Assembly: GCF_009910845.1 (NCBI RefSeq)
Contig: NZ_SIJB01000007.1
Span: forward strand, 124,001-188,000
Direction: 5' to 3'
DNA: 64,000 bases
Source: Chengkuizengella marina
GTDB lineage: Bacteria; Bacillota; Bacilli; Paenibacillales; KCTC-33759
Every line of letters starts with the position of its first letter. Positions within the stretch are counted from its first letter, which is position 1. Positions 1 to 8,642 of this stretch are shown here, piece after piece. The position numbers and the translations under genes are program-made. The notes below the pieces were generated by a model. It made no database searches and was not told the DNA's origin. It worked only from the letters and a program-made list of their open reading frames with translations.

Positions 1-722
1 ACCTCTAATGTTGATCCTAATCTTACATCAACAGAAGGGGACCATCTTTGCCATACATTTATTACTTCTTCTAGCTGTTCCCAAGGCCAAGTAATTTCAT
101 ATATTCCGACTTGGAAAGGTGCAGAACGTACTTTAAATGTATAGGAAGTTATAATACCAAAATTTCCCCCTCCACCTCCTCGTATAGCCCATAGCAAGTC
201 TGGATTGTTATTTTCGCTGACAGTGACAACATCCCCATTTGCATCAACTAGAGTTGCAGCTAAAATGTTATCAGAGATTAACCCAGTTGTACGCTGAACA
301 ACTGTAATTCCTCCACCTGTACTAATACCACCTATGCCAACGGTGGGACTATCTCCAAAAGGAGCTAAAACACCTTTCTGAGCAAGAAATTTTACTAGAG
401 GTCCTACACGTATTCCAGCTTCAACAACTGCAGTTCCATTTTTTTCATCCAACTCAATGTTTCTCATTTCACTGACATCTATAACTATTCCACCATTTAC
501 CTGTGAAAAATCTTTAGCTAATGAATGTCCCCCACTACGCATTCGAATGGGTACATTATTTTCACGTGCCCACCTAACAGCATTTGATACATCTTCTTTT
601 TGCTGTGCAAACACAAAAACTATAGGAAATGCATTGGTGAATGGATTCCAGTTCATTCGTGCTTGTTGATATGCAGGATCGTTTGGATAAATTACCTTTC
701 CGGTTAATTTTGTTTTTTTCAT
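1..722 (-). CDS. FAD-linked (berberine-bridge-like) oxidase, 5' part only
   Basis: The reverse strand reads from an ATG at 720-722, preceded by GGAGAG, and stays open to the window edge, so about 240 N-terminal residues are visible and the C-terminus is missing. The protein shows the FAD-binding (PCMH) pattern: RMRSGGHS near residue 60, where the His is the usual covalent flavin site, then ISTGGGITVVQRTTGL and RGGGGGNFGIIT. These motifs fit the soluble bacterial oxidases related to berberine bridge enzyme and GOOX, which oxidise alcohols or sugars with O2. No signal peptide is visible, so it is probably cytoplasmic. The substrate cannot be told from sequence. The family assignment is firm; the reaction is inferred. 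Confidence 0.88.
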   Translation of the reverse strand, partial: MKKTKLTGKVIYPNDPAYQQARMNWNPFTNAFPIVFVFAQQKEDVSNAVRWARENNVPIRMRSGGHSLAKDFSQVNGGIVIDVSEMRNIELDEKNGTAVVEAGIRVGPLVKFLAQKGVLAPFGDSPTVGIGGISTGGGITVVQRTTGLISDNILAATLVDANGDVVTVSENNNPDLLWAIRGGGGGNFGIITSYTFKVRSAPFQVGIYEITWPWEQLEEVINVWQRWSPSVDVRLGSTLE

Positions 723-974
723 TTAAACTCTCCTTTCATTATTGTTTAATTCTATATTTATAAACTCCTTTATAAACACATTTTAAATTTAGTTAAGATT
801 TACTAAGAGCATATGATCATGATAGTTCAGGATATTATATGAGAACATGTTAGTATAAGTGCTGTACTGTTTGAAATTACATAAAAATCGTTAACTAGCC
901 TAGTTACATGAGTGATGAAAAAATGCTTAAATAAAAGAGTAGGGAAGAATTAGTTCAGGGAAAATATCATCCTT

Positions 975-1010
975 AAAAAACCCTAATCTCATAATACTAT
1001 GAGATTAGGG
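975..1010 (-). terminator. Rho-independent terminator of first subtilase gene
   Basis: A perfect 13-bp inverted repeat (CCCTAATCTCATA, 4-nt loop, TATGAGATTAGGG) lies at 981-1010. Read on the minus strand it is followed by TTTTTT. It sits about 70 bp beyond the stop of the subtilase gene. The rest of the gap up to the oxidase start (723-974) shows no gene. Confidence 0.85.
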
Positions 1011-1082
1011 CTGATGACTTTCATATCCAAAGATTAAGGGGTTATTACAAGATAGAATTACAATTCTTTTTATTCTACTTTA

Positions 1083-2807
1083 CTATCCTCCATTTTCGAT
1101 TTTAACATCATCAACACCAGCCTCTACTAAACTAGGACCGCCAGCATCTGCCGCTTCGAATTGAAGATGAACATCCTCTCCAGCATAAGACGATAGATCA
1201 AGAGATTGATTTGACCATGCTGCATCCTGGTCGCTGGAGGTTCCTATTTCTTCAAATACAGTAACAACGCTTGCATCTGAGCGAACGAGATTTACACGGA
1301 AGAAATCATCATTAGAGGCATTAGAGTCATGACTGAAATAATAAGAGAAAGATAATGTAAGCGAGCCATCAGTTGGTAATGAAATTGCAGATGATTGAAT
1401 AGAAGTGACTCCATTATCAATATCATTACTATTTGCAGAAGACCCTTTACTACTTGCTCCTGTAACTAGATCAAATTTTCCACTTGTTGTTTTTCCTAGC
1501 TGCTTCGCCCCGCTAGAACGAGTGGATTTTGGATTAGCACGTTCCCACATCCCTGTAGTAGCAGTATCGCTTCCATTAGGATTTGAAGTCCAACCTTTAT
1601 CCGTTTCAAAATCATCTTCAAAGACTACAGTTGGATCTGGACCGGGACCAGGGACATCCCCCCCGCTTACTGCAGCAAATGCATTAATTCTTCCATGCTC
1701 CCAGTCACTACCTGTACCTGGAATTGGATCAGCAGTACTTTCGATTCTATCACGAATTTCAACATGTGATAGTCCTTGAGATGCAAGTAGAGCTGCTAAA
1801 CCAGCTGTATGCGGTGCAGCCATCGATGTTCCATTAAATGAAACGTATCCTCCACCAAGCTGTGTAGAAATAATGCCTACACCAGGTGCAGCCACATCTA
1901 CCCAAGATCCATAAGTAGAAAACCATGCTTTAGCATCGTTGGAATCAGTCGCAGCAACTGCTAACGAATTTTCGTAGTAGGCTGGATAATGTGGACTAGT
2001 ACTTCCTGCATTACCAGCAGCACATACAACAACAACTCCTGCATTCCAAGCATAGTTAACAGCATCTTCAACTGCAGCTGAAGGAGCAGTACTTCCAAGA
2101 CTTAAGTTAATTACATCTGCTCCATTATCAGCAGCATAAGTAATTCCATCTGCAACGCCTTGATTAGTTCCTGAACCAGAAGCGTTAAGTACACGTACAC
2201 CCATGATCGTTACATTTGGAGCAACACCAGCAACCCCTATTCCGTTATTCGTAATTGCTCCTACTGTTCCAGCCACATGTGTACCATGACCATGCTCATC
2301 GGCAGGATTACTATCATTATCGATGAAGTCATATCCACGAACGACTCTACCAGCTAAGTCTTCATGATCTTCTTGAACCCCTGTGTCTATGACAGCAACG
2401 ACAACAGATGAGCTACCTTGTGTAATGTCCCAAGCTGCCTCTGCATCCATGATTTGAGGACCATATTGGTCACTTGCATAAAGTGGATCATTTGGAGTAA
2501 ATAGAGCGTAGAATTCAATAATAGGTTCTGCATATTCTACATCTGCTCTGTTTTTATATTGTTTTAAGGCTTTCTCTACTGATTTGCCTTTCACTTTTAC
2601 AACTTCAAAACCAATTTGTTCATTTTTCTTTAAGACCTCTGCTTTTTCTTCTTGATGTATTCGTTTTTTCATCTCTTTGGAAGTTTTATCTTTGAATTTT
2701 ACTATGATTGTACTTTCTTCTGAAGTAGTCTCGGCTGAACTAGTAATTGAAAAAGAAAAAATTAATGCAATTGCCATAAAAACAGTAAAAAATCTTTTGA
2801 AATTCAT
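1083..2807 (-). CDS. Secreted subtilisin-family (S8) serine protease, copy 1
   Basis: 574-residue exported protease. Residues 1-25 form a signal peptide ending near SSA. An I9-type propeptide follows (about 30-100, with STIIVKFK and VEYAEP). The S8 catalytic domain has Asp141 (VIDTGVQ), His174 (HGTHVAG), the oxyanion Asn266 (AAGNAG) and Ser328 (NGTSMAAPHTAG), so the active site is complete. After about residue 385 a PGPGPDP linker leads to a C-terminal beta-rich domain of roughly 170 residues starting FEDDFETDKGWT. Similar domains hang from secreted peptidases and may bind substrate or surface, which is inference. Start ATG follows a GGAGGGTAA-type SD. The next gene upstream is a paralogue with shared flanks, pointing to tandem duplication. 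Confidence 0.95.
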   Translation of the reverse strand: MNFKRFFTVFMAIALIFSFSITSSAETTSEESTIIVKFKDKTSKEMKKRIHQEEKAEVLKKNEQIGFEVVKVKGKSVEKALKQYKNRADVEYAEPIIEFYALFTPNDPLYASDQYGPQIMDAEAAWDITQGSSSVVVAVIDTGVQEDHEDLAGRVVRGYDFIDNDSNPADEHGHGTHVAGTVGAITNNGIGVAGVAPNVTIMGVRVLNASGSGTNQGVADGITYAADNGADVINLSLGSTAPSAAVEDAVNYAWNAGVVVVCAAGNAGSTSPHYPAYYENSLAVAATDSNDAKAWFSTYGSWVDVAAPGVGIISTQLGGGYVSFNGTSMAAPHTAGLAALLASQGLSHVEIRDRIESTADPIPGTGSDWEHGRINAFAAVSGGDVPGPGPDPTVVFEDDFETDKGWTSNPNGSDTATTGMWERANPKSTRSSGAKQLGKTTSGKFDLVTGASSKGSSANSNDIDNGVTSIQSSAISLPTDGSLTLSFSYYFSHDSNASNDDFFRVNLVRSDASVVTVFEEIGTSSDQDAAWSNQSLDLSSYAGEDVHLQFEAADAGGPSLVEAGVDDVKIENGG

Positions 2808-3035
2808 TAATTACCCTCCGATATTGTTTTTTTTGTTATAAAAGTCATCTAGAAAAGGATGCTTCCTATTTTTACCCAACCCCTATCTGACGCTTTTACA
2901 AAATATTAATAAAAATGTTATATTATTACACAATTTTGTAAATGAAAACCTGACCAAAGGTTGAAAAACAACGGGTTAATATTTTGCTTAATGAAGTTGG
3001 CTAGTAGAATATATAAACATGGATTAGGTAGTTAG

Positions 3036-3070
3036 AAAAAACCCTAATCTCATAGCTTTATGAGTTAGGG
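3036..3070 (-). terminator. Rho-independent terminator of second subtilase gene
   Basis: CCCTAATCTCATA pairs with TATGAGTTAGGG across a 4-nt loop, with one bulged base. On the minus strand a T-run follows (AAAAAA at 3036-3041 on plus). It is the diverged twin of the hairpin at 981-1010. The remaining gap to the first gene (2808-3035) has no gene. Confidence 0.78.
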
Positions 3071-3149
3071 CTATTTATGATGACTTTTATATCCAAAGAT
3101 TAAGGGGCTTTAGAAGATAGAATGTACATTATTGTACTATTTAAGAGGG

Positions 3150-4886
3150 TTATCCTCCATTTTCAATTTTGACATCATCTACTCCAGCCTCTACCAAGCT
3201 TGATCCATCAGCATCAGCTGCTTCGAACTGAAGATAAACATCTTCTCCAGCATAAGCAGAAAGATCAAGAGATTGGTTTGACCATGCCGCATCTTGATCG
3301 CTGGAAGTCCCTACTTCTTCAAATAAAGTTACTGTGCCTCCATCTGAGAGAATGAGATTCAAACGGAAGTAGTCAGCACTAGTAGCATTAGAGTAATGAC
3401 TTAAGTAATAAGAGAAAGATAATGTAAGTGTGCCAACAGTTGGTAGTGAAATAGCAGGTGATTTGATAGTTGTGTCTCCACTATCAATATCATTGGCACC
3501 TACAGAGCTACCTGCACTTCCTCCTGTTACAAGGTCATAACTTCCACTTGGTGTTGTTCCTTGTTGTTTCAATCCGCTATAACTTGTGGATTCAGGATTA
3601 GCACGTTCCCACATACCTTTAGTAGCAGTATCGTTTCCGTTAGGATCTGAAGTCCATCCTTTATCTGTTTCAAAATCATCTTCAAATACTAGAGTTGGGT
3701 CGGGATCAGGGATGTCCCCACCACTTACTGCAGCAAATGCATTAATTCTTCCATGTGTCCAGTCGCTGCCTGTACCTGGAATTGGGTCTGCAGTACTTTC
3801 GATTGCATTGCGAATTTCAACATTTGATAGTCCTTGAGATGCAAGTAGAGCTGCCAATCCAGCTGTATGCGATGCAGCCATGGATGTTCCGCTGATCGTA
3901 ATATATCCACCATTATTCCATGTAGAAATAATATCTACACCAGGTGCAGCCACATCTACCCAAGATCCATAAGTAGAAAATGATGCTTTAGCATCGTTGG
4001 AATCAGTTGCAGCAACTGCTAACGAATTTTTGTAGTAGGCTGGATAATTTGGACTAGAAGATCCTGATCCACCAGCAGCAGCTACGACGACAACACCTTG
4101 ATTCCAAGCATAGTTAACAGCATCTTCAACTGCTGCAGAAGGAGAAGTGCTTCCAAGACTTAAGTTTATTACATCTGCTCCATTATCAGCAGCATAAGTA
4201 ATTCCGTCTGCAACGCCTTGATTTGTCCCTGCACCAATAGCGTTAAGTACACGAACACTCATGATCGTTACATTTGGAGCAACACCAGCAACACCTATTC
4301 CATTATTCGTAATTGCTCCCACTACTCCTGCCACATGTGTTCCATGACCATGCTCATCTGATGGATCGTTATCATTATCGATGAAGTCATAACCTGGGAT
4401 TACTTTTCCTTGTAGATCTTCATGATCTCCTTGAACACCTGTATCAATGACTGCAACGACAACAGATGAGTTACCTTGTTCGATGCCCCAAGCTGTCTCA
4501 GCATCCATAATTTGAGGGCCGTATTGGTCGCTATGATAAAGTGGATCATTTGGAGTAAATATAACGTCATTTGGAGTAAATAGAGCATAGTATTCAATAA
4601 TAGGTTCTGCATATTCTACATCTGCTCTGTTTTTATATTGTTCTAAGGCTTTCTCTACTGATTTTCCTTTCACTTTAATAACTTCGAAACCAATTTGCTT
4701 ATTTTTCTTTAGGACCTCTGCTTTTTCTTCTTGATGAATTTGTTGTTTCATGCTATTGGAAGTTTTATCTTTGAACTTTACTATGATTGTGCTTTCTTCT
4801 ATAGTAGTCTCCGCTAAACTAGTAAGTGAAAAAGATAGAATTAGTGCAATTGACATAAAAACAGAAAATAATTGTTTTAATTTCAT
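3150..4886 (-). CDS. Subtilisin-family (S8) protease paralogue, copy 2, oxyanion Asn replaced
   Basis: 578-residue paralogue of the gene just downstream, with the same order: signal peptide (1-25), I9-like propeptide, S8 domain, and C-terminal FEDDFETDKGWT domain. The triad is present (Asp148, His181, Ser335), but the residue that aligns with the oxyanion-hole Asn is Gly273: the motif reads AAAGGSG where copy 1 has CAAGNAG. The Ser motif is also altered (TSMAASH instead of TSMAAPH). Seven residues are inserted before the mature domain as a small tandem repeat (FTPNDVIFTPND). In well-studied subtilisins, loss of this Asn cuts activity strongly, so this copy may be a weak enzyme, may have an altered role, or may be decaying. 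The reading frame is intact. Confidence 0.93.
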   Translation of the reverse strand: MKLKQLFSVFMSIALILSFSLTSLAETTIEESTIIVKFKDKTSNSMKQQIHQEEKAEVLKKNKQIGFEVIKVKGKSVEKALEQYKNRADVEYAEPIIEYYALFTPNDVIFTPNDPLYHSDQYGPQIMDAETAWGIEQGNSSVVVAVIDTGVQGDHEDLQGKVIPGYDFIDNDNDPSDEHGHGTHVAGVVGAITNNGIGVAGVAPNVTIMSVRVLNAIGAGTNQGVADGITYAADNGADVINLSLGSTSPSAAVEDAVNYAWNQGVVVVAAAGGSGSSSPNYPAYYKNSLAVAATDSNDAKASFSTYGSWVDVAAPGVDIISTWNNGGYITISGTSMAASHTAGLAALLASQGLSNVEIRNAIESTADPIPGTGSDWTHGRINAFAAVSGGDIPDPDPTLVFEDDFETDKGWTSDPNGNDTATKGMWERANPESTSYSGLKQQGTTPSGSYDLVTGGSAGSSVGANDIDSGDTTIKSPAISLPTVGTLTLSFSYYLSHYSNATSADYFRLNLILSDGGTVTLFEEVGTSSDQDAAWSNQSLDLSAYAGEDVYLQFEAADADGSSLVEAGVDDVKIENGG

Positions 4887-5050
4887 TGCTTACCCTCCGA
4901 TAATTTTTTCGTTACAAAAGTCATCACCTAATTTCTTATAACTATCTAATTATCCCCTAGGGAAAATTTTACAGAATATTCTGAATTTTGTAAATATATA
5001 ATAAAAAAGTTTAAATTATCTATTTGATAAGATAGAGGATTTTAATTGAA

Positions 5051-5078
5051 AGAGGACTTCTTAATTTAGAAGACCTCT
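5051..5078 (-). terminator. Weak hairpin downstream of small membrane ORF
   Basis: AGAGGACTTCT and AGAAGACCTCT can pair with one central mismatch across a 6-nt loop. The minus-strand continuation (TTTCAATTAAAA) is only weakly T-rich, so terminator function is uncertain. Confidence 0.35.
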
Positions 5079-5091
5079 AAATTTATTATAT

Positions 5092-5316
5092 TTATATGAA
5101 TGATATCGTTGTAATAAAAAGAGCAATTAGAAATATCAATACCATTAACGCTACGAATATTATGATAACAGTAAGTAGTGATTTCCAAGCTGAAAATTGA
5201 AGAGCTTCTCCCAAACATTTAAGGAAGATTATAAACTCCCAAATTCCAAACGTAATTACAAAAAAAGTAGAAGTGATAAATAAAACAGGAAGAAGTTTAA
5301 ATATAAATAGATCCAA
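5092..5316 (-). CDS. Possible small membrane protein
   Basis: 74-residue open frame from a TTG start. It is almost entirely hydrophobic, with two probable membrane helices (about residues 6-33 and 48-74). I see no good ribosome binding site before the TTG and recognise no family, so this may not be a real gene. The composition is what an integral membrane peptide would show. Confidence 0.4.
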   Translation of the reverse strand: MDLFIFKLLPVLFITSTFFVITFGIWEFIIFLKCLGEALQFSAWKSLLTVIIIFVALMVLIFLIALFITTISFI

Positions 5317-5389
5317 TATTATGATTTAATCATAGACAGGATAGCAACATTTCTTTATAATGAATTTGATGTTTAAACAATTGAATAAT

Positions 5390-5570
5390 ATTGAAATGGG
5401 TGGAACGTTGATTCGTTCCTTAATAGGGAAGAACGGTGTAAATCCGTCACGGTCCCGCCACTGTAATTGGAGAGTAGATCTTTAAGCCACTGTGAATAAT
5501 GGGAAGGCTTAAGTAACTGAATCTAGCATTCAGAAATACGATGATCCATAAGTCAGGAGACCTGCCTTTT
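5390..5570 (+). ncRNA. Cobalamin riboswitch aptamer
   Basis: The conserved core is plain: AATAGGGAAG at 5422, GGTGTAAATCC and CACGGTCCCGCCACTGTA at about 5436-5465, and the B12 box AAGTCAGGAGACCTGCC at 5550-5566. The element senses adenosyl- or methylcobalamin and reduces expression of the cbi operon downstream when B12 is plentiful. Unusually, the first operon start is about 440 bp downstream, because a MITE-like element lies between the aptamer and the terminator that probably serves as its expression platform. Confidence 0.95.
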
Positions 5571-5591
5571 TCTATAACACTATATAGAGGT

Positions 5592-5761
5592 TGTTCAAAA
5601 AGTCCCTTTTGATCACGAAGTATCTCGAAGATGTTCAATCGACGTCGAATCTGACTTTCACCTTTGAAGTCCGGTGCTCATGTAGAAATATCCTACACTC
5701 CGCTCCAGCTTCTGTAGGTTCAAGTTACCTTCTTGGTGCTGAAAACTGAACTTTTTGAACA
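5592..5761. mobile_element. MITE-like palindromic element inside the riboswitch leader
   Basis: About 170 bp bounded by inverted ends TGTTCAAAAAGT (5592-5603) and ACTTTTTGAACA (5750-5761). There is no coding capacity. The internal sequence is less AT-rich than its surroundings and can fold (for example CATGTAG against CTACA). No clear target duplication is seen. This fits a non-autonomous insertion moved in trans by a transposase. I recall similar repeats from Paenibacillus-type genomes, but that is memory and not a search. It separates the B12 box from the leader ORF and terminator. Confidence 0.6.
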
Positions 5762-5796
5762 CTTACTAGTATGAACCTACGAGGATAGGGAGGTGT

Positions 5797-5841
5797 ATGA
5801 TGAGATTGGTATGTTCTTATGCCATTCCAGATATATTTTAG
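5797..5841 (+). CDS. Candidate 14-residue leader peptide before the riboswitch terminator
   Basis: Frame MMRLVCSYAIPDIF, with a strong SD (GGGAGG at 5788-5793) ideally spaced from the second ATG at 5800. The stop codon TAG (5839-5841) touches the first base of the terminator stem, so a ribosome at the stop would cover the hairpin. That geometry is typical of attenuation leaders. No run of a diagnostic codon is present, and the ORF could be chance. Confidence 0.4.
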   Translation: MMRLVCSYAIPDIF

Positions 5842-5877
5842 CACTTTCTACGACCTAATCGTGGAAGTGCTTTTTTG
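5841..5877 (+). terminator. Terminator, likely riboswitch expression platform
   Basis: GCACTTTCTACGA pairs with TCGTGGAAGTGC (one bulge) across a short loop, followed by TTTTTT. It lies upstream of cbiH60 on the same strand, so it can only matter as premature termination of the operon transcript. It is the natural expression platform for the aptamer at 5390-5570. Confidence 0.85.
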
Positions 5878-6010
5878 CTTTTAAAAATGTTGGATATACG
5901 CAATTGTGGTAGTTTATATTTTTTGAATATGATTTTAAAGTATAACTTTGATGGAAGGCCATGAGTGGAATATAGCAATATAGGTGCTTTAAATAAAGGA
6001 GGAATGTGAG

Positions 6011-7654
6011 ATGAAAGGTAAATTATTAGTCATCGGATTTGGTCCAGGCAGTTTTGAGCATATTACAAAAAGAGCACGAGAAGCGATACAAGAAAGTGAT
6101 GTCATTATTGGATACAACACGTATGTTGATTTAATTCGTGATTTGCTTACAAATCAAGAAATCGTTAGAACAGGTATGACCGAAGAAGTAAGTCGTGCAC
6201 AGGAGGCGGTAAAACAAGCAGAGACTGGTAAAAAAGTAGCGGTTATTTCCAGTGGAGATGCAGGCGTATATGGCATGGCTGGACTTATATATGAAGTTTT
6301 AATAGAAAAAGGCTGGAATGAAACAGAGGGAGTAGAAGTTGAAATCATCCCGGGCATTTCTGCAATTAACTCATGTGCTTCTCTATTAGGTGCTCCGATT
6401 ATGCATGATGCTTGTACAATTAGTTTAAGTGACCATTTAACGCCATGGGAACTAATTGAAAAGCGAATAGATGCAGCCGGATCATCGGACTTTGTTATTG
6501 CTCTATATAATCCTAGAAGCGGAAGAAGAACAAGACAAATTATTGAAGCACAAAACATATTATTAAAATATCGATCTCCGGACACACCAGTAGGTTTGGT
6601 GAAAAGTGCATATCGTGAACGTGAATTTGTACAGATAACGACATTAGAAAAAATGCTAGAGTTTGATATCGGCATGTTAACAACCGTTATTATCGGAAAT
6701 TCTACTACATTTTTATATGATGGCAAAATTATTACACCTAGAGGTTATCAAAGAAAATACACTTTGGATCGTGATGAACAACAGCTTAAACTACATGAGC
6801 GATTAAAAAAAGAAAATGAACCTTGGTCTTTAACTGAAAAAGAAAACGAATCTAGTTTAATTCAATCATCCTTAGAAAACCATCGGACGACTCCTCTAAC
6901 TATAGCGACTGAGGCTTTAAGGACTTTGCAGCAAAAACAAGGAATAGAAACAACCCCAATTAAAAACAAAGAAGATGCAATAGTAGAGAACGCTGTTTTT
7001 AAACAAGAGTCGATTTTAGAACTCGCCGTAAGTCCAGGTATCGCTAATAAAAAAATGACTGCGCAGCAAATGAAGTTAATTGCAGATATTGCTGGAGATA
7101 AAGGGGATATAGAATATACACCTCACCATCAACTTATTTTACGAGTCCCAACGAGTAATCCAAATGAAGTTACCCAACAGTTGCAAAATGAAGGATTATT
7201 GTTAGCTCCCATAGGAGATGTAGCTCAAGTAAAAGCTTGTGACTTCTGTGATGAAGAAAAGGATGAGTCCATACCATATGTAAAAGAAATACATAAACGG
7301 ATTGATGGTATAAAAACACCTAAGGAATTAAAAATTGGGTTTAACGGATGTGCGATGACTTGTTATGGTGCAGTGAAAGAAGATATTGGTATAGTGTTCC
7401 GTAAAGGTAAATTTGATTTGTTTTTAGGAGCAAAAACAGTAGGCAGAACTGCTCATGCTGCACAACCTGTAGCAGAAGGTATTGAAAAAGAAAAAATAGT
7501 AGATTTAGTTGAACGAATTGTTAAAGGTTATGCCAATGATGGTTTCCCAAATGAGCGATTCCACAAATATTTTAAACGTGTGAAAGAAATTGAAGGTTTT
7601 ACATATCGTGATGTTCCTGTATTAGTGACAGAACAAGTCATTTGCGGAGATTAA
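6011..7654 (+). CDS. cbiH60: Cobalt-factor III methyltransferase CbiH60 (CbiH fused to an Fe-S domain)
   Basis: 547 residues. Residues 1-245 are a tetrapyrrole methylase of the CbiH/CobJ type (VIGFGPGSFEHIT, SSGDAGVYGMAG, IPGISAINS, LYNPRSGRRT), which methylates C17 and drives ring contraction. A variable linker (245-335) joins a C-terminal nitrite/sulfite-reductase-like domain with Cys410, Cys413, Cys447 and Cys451, suited to an Fe-S cluster. The same fusion is known as CbiH60 in Bacillus megaterium, where the ring contraction step was characterised. SD AAAGGAGGAATG precedes the ATG. It is the first gene of the operon. Confidence 0.95.
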   Translation: MKGKLLVIGFGPGSFEHITKRAREAIQESDVIIGYNTYVDLIRDLLTNQEIVRTGMTEEVSRAQEAVKQAETGKKVAVISSGDAGVYGMAGLIYEVLIEKGWNETEGVEVEIIPGISAINSCASLLGAPIMHDACTISLSDHLTPWELIEKRIDAAGSSDFVIALYNPRSGRRTRQIIEAQNILLKYRSPDTPVGLVKSAYREREFVQITTLEKMLEFDIGMLTTVIIGNSTTFLYDGKIITPRGYQRKYTLDRDEQQLKLHERLKKENEPWSLTEKENESSLIQSSLENHRTTPLTIATEALRTLQQKQGIETTPIKNKEDAIVENAVFKQESILELAVSPGIANKKMTAQQMKLIADIAGDKGDIEYTPHHQLILRVPTSNPNEVTQQLQNEGLLLAPIGDVAQVKACDFCDEEKDESIPYVKEIHKRIDGIKTPKELKIGFNGCAMTCYGAVKEDIGIVFRKGKFDLFLGAKTVGRTAHAAQPVAEGIEKEKIVDLVERIVKGYANDGFPNERFHKYFKRVKEIEGFTYRDVPVLVTEQVICGD

Positions 7655-7760
7655 TATAAGTTATTTAATTTACCCTTACACTTTGTCATCATTACATTAG
7701 TCACATTGATGGGGCTGTTCTTAAAGGAACAATTTAATAAAAATCATGGGAGGTTTAAAA

Positions 7761-8621
7761 ATGGAAGCTGTATTATTTGTTGGTCATGGAAGTAGAGATA
7801 AAGAAGGTAATGACGAGGTTAGATCTTTTATAAAAAATATGCTGCCACGTATTCAAACTCCAATAGTTGAAACTTGCTTTTTAGAATTTGAAAAACCAAA
7901 TATCAATCAAGGAATAAGCCTATGTATAAAAAAAGGAGCTACAAAAGTTGTTGTAATTCCAATTATCTTATTAGGTGCAGGGCACTCGAAAATCCACATT
8001 CCAGCAGCGATTGATGAAGCGAAAGAACAATATCCAAAAGTTCAATTTGTATATGGTAGACCCATCGGAGTGCATGATCTTGTCATTGATATACTACATG
8101 AACGTTTTCAAGAGGTTGTTGAATTGAATGAAAAAGAAATTTCAGAAGAAACAGCAGTATTAATCGTAGGTAGAGGCAGCAGTGAACCAGATGCAAATAG
8201 TGATGTTTACAAAATCTCTCGTTTGTTCTGGGAAAAAATGAAAGTGAAATGGGTTGAAACAGCTTTTATTGGAGTTACGTTCCCAACCATGGATGAGGGT
8301 ATTGAGCGTTGCATAAAACTAGGTGCTAAAAATGTGATTATTCTTCCATATTTCTTGTTTACAGGTATTTTAATTAAAAGAATGGAAGATATGGTCAAAA
8401 CTTATCAACATCAATATGAAAATCTTCAGTTTCAACTAGGTGAATATTTTGGATTTCATTCCAATTTAAAAGAAGTTCTCATAGAGAGAGTCAACGAAGC
8501 ATTACAGGATGAAGTAAAGATGAATTGTGATAACTGTTCTTACCGTTTAGATGCAATGAAGCATATTGATCATCACCATCATCATGATCATGACCACGAA
8601 CATCACCACCACCATGCTTAA
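7761..8621 (+). CDS. cbiX: Sirohydrochlorin cobaltochelatase CbiX with His-rich tail
   Basis: 286 residues from ATG 7761; the ATG at 7746 overlaps the SD (GGGAGG, 7748-7753) and is rejected. Two chelatase halves are seen: FVGHGSRDKEG (about 6-16) and LIVGRGSSEPDA (about 134-145), each with a class II chelatase core. The protein inserts Co2+ into sirohydrochlorin, the entry step of the early-cobalt pathway. The last 40 residues carry a CDNC motif and a His/Asp-rich tail (about 15 His), which probably stores or hands over metal. The two-domain length fits the long form of CbiX. Confidence 0.95.
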   Translation: MEAVLFVGHGSRDKEGNDEVRSFIKNMLPRIQTPIVETCFLEFEKPNINQGISLCIKKGATKVVVIPIILLGAGHSKIHIPAAIDEAKEQYPKVQFVYGRPIGVHDLVIDILHERFQEVVELNEKEISEETAVLIVGRGSSEPDANSDVYKISRLFWEKMKVKWVETAFIGVTFPTMDEGIERCIKLGAKNVIILPYFLFTGILIKRMEDMVKTYQHQYENLQFQLGEYFGFHSNLKEVLIERVNEALQDEVKMNCDNCSYRLDAMKHIDHHHHHDHDHEHHHHHA

Positions 8622-8642
8622 AAGAAGGGAGACATTACTAAA

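Larger units (their letters stand above)
975..4920 (-). repeat. Tandem gene duplication covering two subtilase genes and their flanks
   Basis: The two protease genes match over their whole length, and so do their surroundings. The SD and 5' flank (TTACCCTCCGATA on the plus strand, at 2812 and 4890) and the 3' flank (TATCCAAAGATTAAGGGG, at 1024 and 3092) recur. So does the terminator hairpin beyond the 3' flank. The unit is about 2.07 kb. The shared non-coding flanks argue for duplication of a segment of DNA rather than two separately acquired genes. Confidence 0.85.

Noticed and set aside
6154-6726. 190-residue minus-strand frame inside cbiH60
   Set aside because: It is antisense to a well-conserved gene, with no SD and no family pattern.
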